Positions 5,033-5,054 of a stretch of DNA of 5,054 nt are shown piece after piece. The stretch is from NCBI GenBank assembly GCA_937884915.1, contig CALAAN010000004.1, positions 1 to 5,054 of the forward strand. Direction: 5' to 3'. Within the stretch, counting starts at the first letter, position 1. Each line of letters begins with the position of its first letter. The position numbers and the translations under genes were made by a program. The notes under the pieces were generated by a model. It was not told the origin of the DNA. It saw only the letters and a program-made list of their open reading frames with translations, and ran no database searches. The DNA is from an uncultured Oscillibacter sp. GTDB lineage: Bacteria; Bacillota; Clostridia; Oscillospirales; Oscillospiraceae.

Positions 5033-5054
5033 ACCCCGCACATTGGCAGTCTGT

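Noticed and set aside
3682..5043. 453-codon minus-strand open frame opposite the aminotransferase
   Set aside because: The other strand encodes a complete aminotransferase with all catalytic motifs. The antisense product has Arg/Asp/His/Val-rich shadow composition, and its frame starts inside the hairpin-rich noncoding right end.

Overview
The window looks like chromosomal DNA from a GC-rich, endospore-forming anaerobic Firmicute, most likely class Clostridia and possibly an Oscillospiraceae/Ruminococcaceae-type gut bacterium. The evidence is a full-length SpoIVA, a SPOCS/LysM protein of the SipL type (the clostridial coat-anchoring arrangement), strong AGGAGG ribosome binding sites and GC-biased third codon positions. 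The genus is inference only.

Layout. At 1-68 is the 3' end of an unidentified + strand gene. It converges on a minus-strand sporulation cluster across a perfect 18-bp bidirectional terminator (78-117). Read right to left, the minus-strand cluster is: a 62-residue proline-rich two-helix membrane protein (3523-3335), a 26-codon gene that I identify as spoVM (3322-3242), sipL (3184-1643) and spoIVA (1624-143). The gaps are 12, 57 and 18 nt, each gene has its own Shine-Dalgarno sequence, and the cluster ends at the shared terminator. A good match to a sigma-E (mother-cell) promoter lies just upstream of sipL, with its -35 element overlapping the spoVM stop codon. To the right, divergently transcribed from a sigma-A-like promoter, is a class I/II PLP-dependent aminotransferase (3742-4905). 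The right end (4906-5054) has no gene but is dense in hairpins: a 7-bp hairpin, a minus-strand terminator, a perfect 40-bp palindrome and another 8-bp hairpin.

How the genes work together. In Bacillus subtilis and Clostridioides difficile, SpoIVA is the ATPase that polymerises into the basement layer of the spore coat around the forespore. SpoVM is the tiny amphipathic peptide that marks the outer forespore membrane and recruits SpoIVA. SipL (functional counterpart of SpoVID) binds SpoIVA through its LysM domain and keeps the coat attached. Here the membrane mark, the linker and the polymer are encoded side by side, with an uncharacterised small membrane protein as the leading gene. That compact coat-basement module, including the easily missed spoVM and the unknown fourth member, is the most interesting content of the window. 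The aminotransferase appears to be an unrelated housekeeping neighbour.
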